DNA from: an uncultured Jannaschia sp.
GTDB taxonomy: Bacteria > Pseudomonadota > Alphaproteobacteria > Rhodobacterales > Rhodobacteraceae
Direction: 5' to 3'
Assembly (NCBI RefSeq): GCF_947503795.1
Contig: NZ_CANNEZ010000001.1
Span: 2,285,001 to 2,349,000, forward strand
DNA length: 64,000 nucleotides
Shown: positions 62,701 to 64,000 of the stretch, piece after piece
Layout of the letters: the number at the start of each line of letters is the position of its first letter
Numbering within the stretch: position 1 is the first letter of the stretch
Translations under genes and position numbers: made by a program
Notes under the pieces: model-generated
The model's input: only the letters and a program-made list of their open reading frames with translations
Told to the model about the DNA's origin: nothing
Database searches by the model: none

Positions 62701-62984
62701 CCCGCCTGCGCTGGCTCCTGAAGCGGCGCTACCGGATGGGCCAGACCCATGGCAGCCTTCTGTCCGAGGGTGCGACTGTTGGCGACGCGGCGTTGAACCT
62801 TGCCCGCGCCGCGGCAAAGGTCGGATGGTGTGCGGTCGCGACGCTCGTGACCGCGCCCGTCGCGCGACGGCGCAATGCGAACCTTCTTCGCGGGGCGCTG
62901 CATGTCGGGACGATGTCGGCCCTTCTCGGGGTCGCCCCGGTCCGGATCTACGGCGAACCGGTTTCCGCCGACCGATCGTATTGA
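59784..62984 (+). CDS. Three-domain glycosyltransferase (GT4-like, ExoA-like GT2, ExoM-like GT2)
   Basis: A 1066-residue fusion. Residues about 30-400 form a GT-B-like domain (GRVLYLAHDLDDPAIWRRVR onward). Residues about 410-780 form a GT2 like succinoglycan ExoA (VIPALNEARHIGG, VVSDGGSRDDT, LRMDAHAIYP, HNEDAELDIRL) with two or three membrane helices. Residues about 780-1030 form a second GT2 like ExoM (VGICTFRRSSLLATL, AFIDDDELAPPDWL, GEDTAFFEAA). The ATG at 59784 has GAGGA upstream; an ATG at 59751 has none. Separate proteins in succinoglycan makers are joined here. Confidence 0.9.
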   Translation: MASAQQGETTGGAAETATSTDRDVSDQASAGRVLYLAHDLDDPAIWRRVRMLRRAGAEVDLAGFRRGDGPLPGAAIVLGRTRNARMAHRIVSILRARRGLRRALRSVGRPDAIIARNLEMLALAGPLRRGFGAGPPIRLIYEVLDIHRLLVGTGRSSRLLRRIERRLCREIDLLLLSSPAFAREYVEHFGQCRAPIALVENKVPEADLAGMVPPPRRRDEAEEAIRIGWFGILRCAWSLACLDAVTRAAPGRYRVILRGRPALDAVPGFHEIVAANPDLTFEGPYDYPDDLPVIYGDVDLAWLVDRYDAGANSDWLLPNRLYESGAIGVPPIGLAGTEIAATLQALSIGVILDAPTATATSRALAALTPEARADLRGRQDTVPRSRWIADGAECRALLADVLGPREPVPTPEPDGGLLIVIPALNEARHIGGVIDTLAPSMRRLRSAGRAVRLVVSDGGSRDDTIRIASARAAALPDLRIDVIDNPGRLQSAGLNRAVAQADDGMTWFLRMDAHAIYPETYVETLLDEARRTGAASVVVAMRAIGRGRMQRAIALVQNSRLGNGGAAHRMGGAGRVVEHGHHALMRLDAFRAVGGYDESFSHNEDAELDIRLVGSGASLWLTGKTGLDYLPRDRLDALAKQYFAFGRGRARTVRKHRIRPRLRQAVLMALAPLVALSALTPVEPIFAAPVLAWLLACVGGGIVLALSRRSALALTAGPIAALMQLAWSLGFWWQFVRPTPAPAITRRFTPPPEVPAGEVTVGICTFRRSSLLATLDTIERQVVPPGISLRIVVSDNDTQPSAKDALAEFAARSRHEVVYLHAPAGNISVARNAILDEGVRRGSTRLAFIDDDELAPPDWLQSLLERMAEDGADAVVGPVRAIYEAEAPAWMRALGIHDTIPELDPRGRPIAGHSCNVLLNTDAAAFQGLRFDLGRGVSGGEDTAFFEAARRRGARMAVAPDAWLTEPVPPDRARLRWLLKRRYRMGQTHGSLLSEGATVGDAALNLARAAAKVGWCAVATLVTAPVARRRNANLLRGALHVGTMSALLGVAPVRIYGEPVSADRSY

Positions 62985-63129
62985 ACGCAAAGACCAAATT
63001 GCCTGACCCGTGCCGCAAATCCACACAGCGTCAGAAAACAGGATGTTTCCCCGAATGTCCGTGACAGGATGCAGGGGCCGCGGTAAGCGATAATCCGCCG
63101 ATAACCGAGCCGGAGAGGGGCCAAGGCGG

Positions 63130-63378
63130 ATGCGGTTTCCGAAATTCCTGTTCGGACTTTTCGTGCTGATCGGCCTCGCCGTGACGATTGGTGCGATTGC
63201 CGGATTCGGGCCGGGAAAGCTGGCGATTTTCGCGATCGCCGTCGCCGTCGTCGCGCAGCTCGCCTATGTCGGCGCCATTGCGCTCATGGCCTATATGGGC
63301 AGCCGGGACCAGCGCGAGGTCGACCCCCGCCCGCGAGAGCCCGGCGGGGCAAGCGTCTCACCGCCGAAAGATACCTGA
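63130..63378 (+). CDS. Small membrane protein, ExoX/SyrA-like
   Basis: An 82-residue protein with two membrane helices (KFLFGLFVLIGLAVTIGAIA and IFAIAVAVVAQLAYVGAIAL) and a hydrophilic proline-rich tail. Length, topology and the QLAYVGAIA segment resemble the SyrA/ExoX family of exopolysaccharide production regulators, and it lies between the ExoA/ExoM fusion and an ExoU-like gene. CAAGG precedes the ATG. The family link is by eye and moderately sure. Confidence 0.72.
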   Translation: MRFPKFLFGLFVLIGLAVTIGAIAGFGPGKLAIFAIAVAVVAQLAYVGAIALMAYMGSRDQREVDPRPREPGGASVSPPKDT

Positions 63379-63488
63379 CCGGCCGAAGGTTCGCCGCCCG
63401 ACGGGGCCCTGTCCGATCGACCGACGCTTGCGATCCCCTCGCCGTTCGGCGCACCATCCCGCACGACCCGAGGCGCGGGAGATGCTGA

Positions 63489-64000
63489 ATGGATCATCCG
63501 GATCGTCCCGCCGTCGCGGTCGTCATCGCCGCCCATGACGCGGAGCCGACTCTGGCCCGGGCCATCCGGTCGGCGCTTCTCCAGCCCGAAACATCCGAAG
63601 TCCTGGTCGTGGACGACGCATCGAACGATGGCACGCTCAGGCTCGCCGAGGCCGAGGCCGAGCGCGATAAGCGGGTCCGCGTCATCGCGTTCGCGCAGAA
63701 TGCCGGGCCGGCCGCGGCGCGCAACGCGGCCTTCGACGCAGCCGAGGCCGACATCGCCGCGATCCTCGATTCCGACGACGTGTTCTTGCCCGGACGGCTC
63801 GGCCGACTGCTCTCGGGGCCGCCGGCGGAGATCACCGCCGACAACATCGCCTTCGTGGCCGACGATGCGCTGGAGACGGCAAGCGCCGCCTTGTCCTCCC
63901 CCGAAGGGGGCCCGCGCTTCGAGAGCCTGACGACGGCGGAGTTCGTCCGCGGCAATCTCGCCCGCACGGGCATGGCGCGGGGGGAGCTTGGGTTCCTGAA
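63489..64000 (+). CDS. Glycosyltransferase family 2, ExoU-like (partial)
   Basis: The first 170 codons of a GT2 enzyme cut by the window edge. VAVVIAAHDAEPTLARAIRS begins the fold, VLVVDDASNDGTL binds the nucleotide, and AAILDSDDVFLPGR holds the metal-binding DxD, followed by ADNIAFVADDA. The order of blocks and the DNIAFV segment recall succinoglycan glucosyltransferase ExoU. GGGAGA precedes the ATG at 63489. Confidence 0.86.
   Translation, partial: MDHPDRPAVAVVIAAHDAEPTLARAIRSALLQPETSEVLVVDDASNDGTLRLAEAEAERDKRVRVIAFAQNAGPAAARNAAFDAAEADIAAILDSDDVFLPGRLGRLLSGPPAEITADNIAFVADDALETASAALSSPEGGPRFESLTTAEFVRGNLARTGMARGELGFL

Overview
The window is high-GC chromosomal DNA from an alphaproteobacterium, most likely a marine member of the Rhodobacteraceae (Roseobacter group). 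The evidence is the gene content and order. There is a PHB pair (phaA, phaB), a lone ETF-ubiquinone oxidoreductase, the ispB/ispE/TPR arrangement, the long Gln/Gly-rich TIGR02302 protein downstream of lysA, ftsEX with plsC, a glcD-glcE-glcF operon, and many small DUF proteins typical of that family. No rRNA, CRISPR array, plasmid origin or intact insertion sequence was seen.

Layout. Positions 1-39900 are mostly core genome: an lrp/lysE pair, a decayed VOC gene, a Tat-exported PhoX phosphatase behind a clear Pho box, DNA repair (tag), an EAL protein, PHB synthesis with a patatin gene between phaA and phaB, isoprenoid genes, ETF-QO, lysA, ftsEX/plsC, cobQ, a lytic transglycosylase, a serine protease, the glycolate oxidase operon, nadX/trpA, ychF and an L,D-transpeptidase. 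Three copies of a dispersed 20-bp intergenic repeat lie near 16.0, 16.3 and 32.0 kb.

Positions 39985-49011 are a 9.0-kb genomic island integrated at the 3' end of tRNA-Ser(GCU). It has a tyrosine integrase, a 14-bp duplicated core site at both ends, and 12-bp-period arm-type repeats just inside both ends. Its cargo is visibly more A+T-rich than the chromosome. It is a tightly packed operon of DUF262 protein, HEPN ribonuclease-like protein, DNA cytosine-5 methyltransferase, Vsr endonuclease and a GHKL (MutL/MORC-type) ATPase, with a DUF3883 nuclease-like gene diverging from it. I read this as a composite anti-phage system and the best candidate for something not yet described. The ATPase carries its own RNxxxH motif at the C terminus.

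Positions 49012-54914 are an accessory region: about 0.7 kb with no convincing gene, a LysR/SDR divergent pair, a three-gene operon for an exported haloalkane-dehalogenase-like hydrolase with its divergent LysR, and the decayed remains of a second such hydrolase. Positions 54981-64000 are an exopolysaccharide cluster in two divergent arms. One arm encodes a flippase, a sulfotransferase and two GT4 enzymes. The other encodes a three-domain glycosyltransferase whose last two domains resemble ExoA and ExoM, an ExoX/SyrA-like small membrane protein, and an ExoU-like enzyme cut by the window edge. Together they suggest a succinoglycan-related, possibly sulfated polymer.
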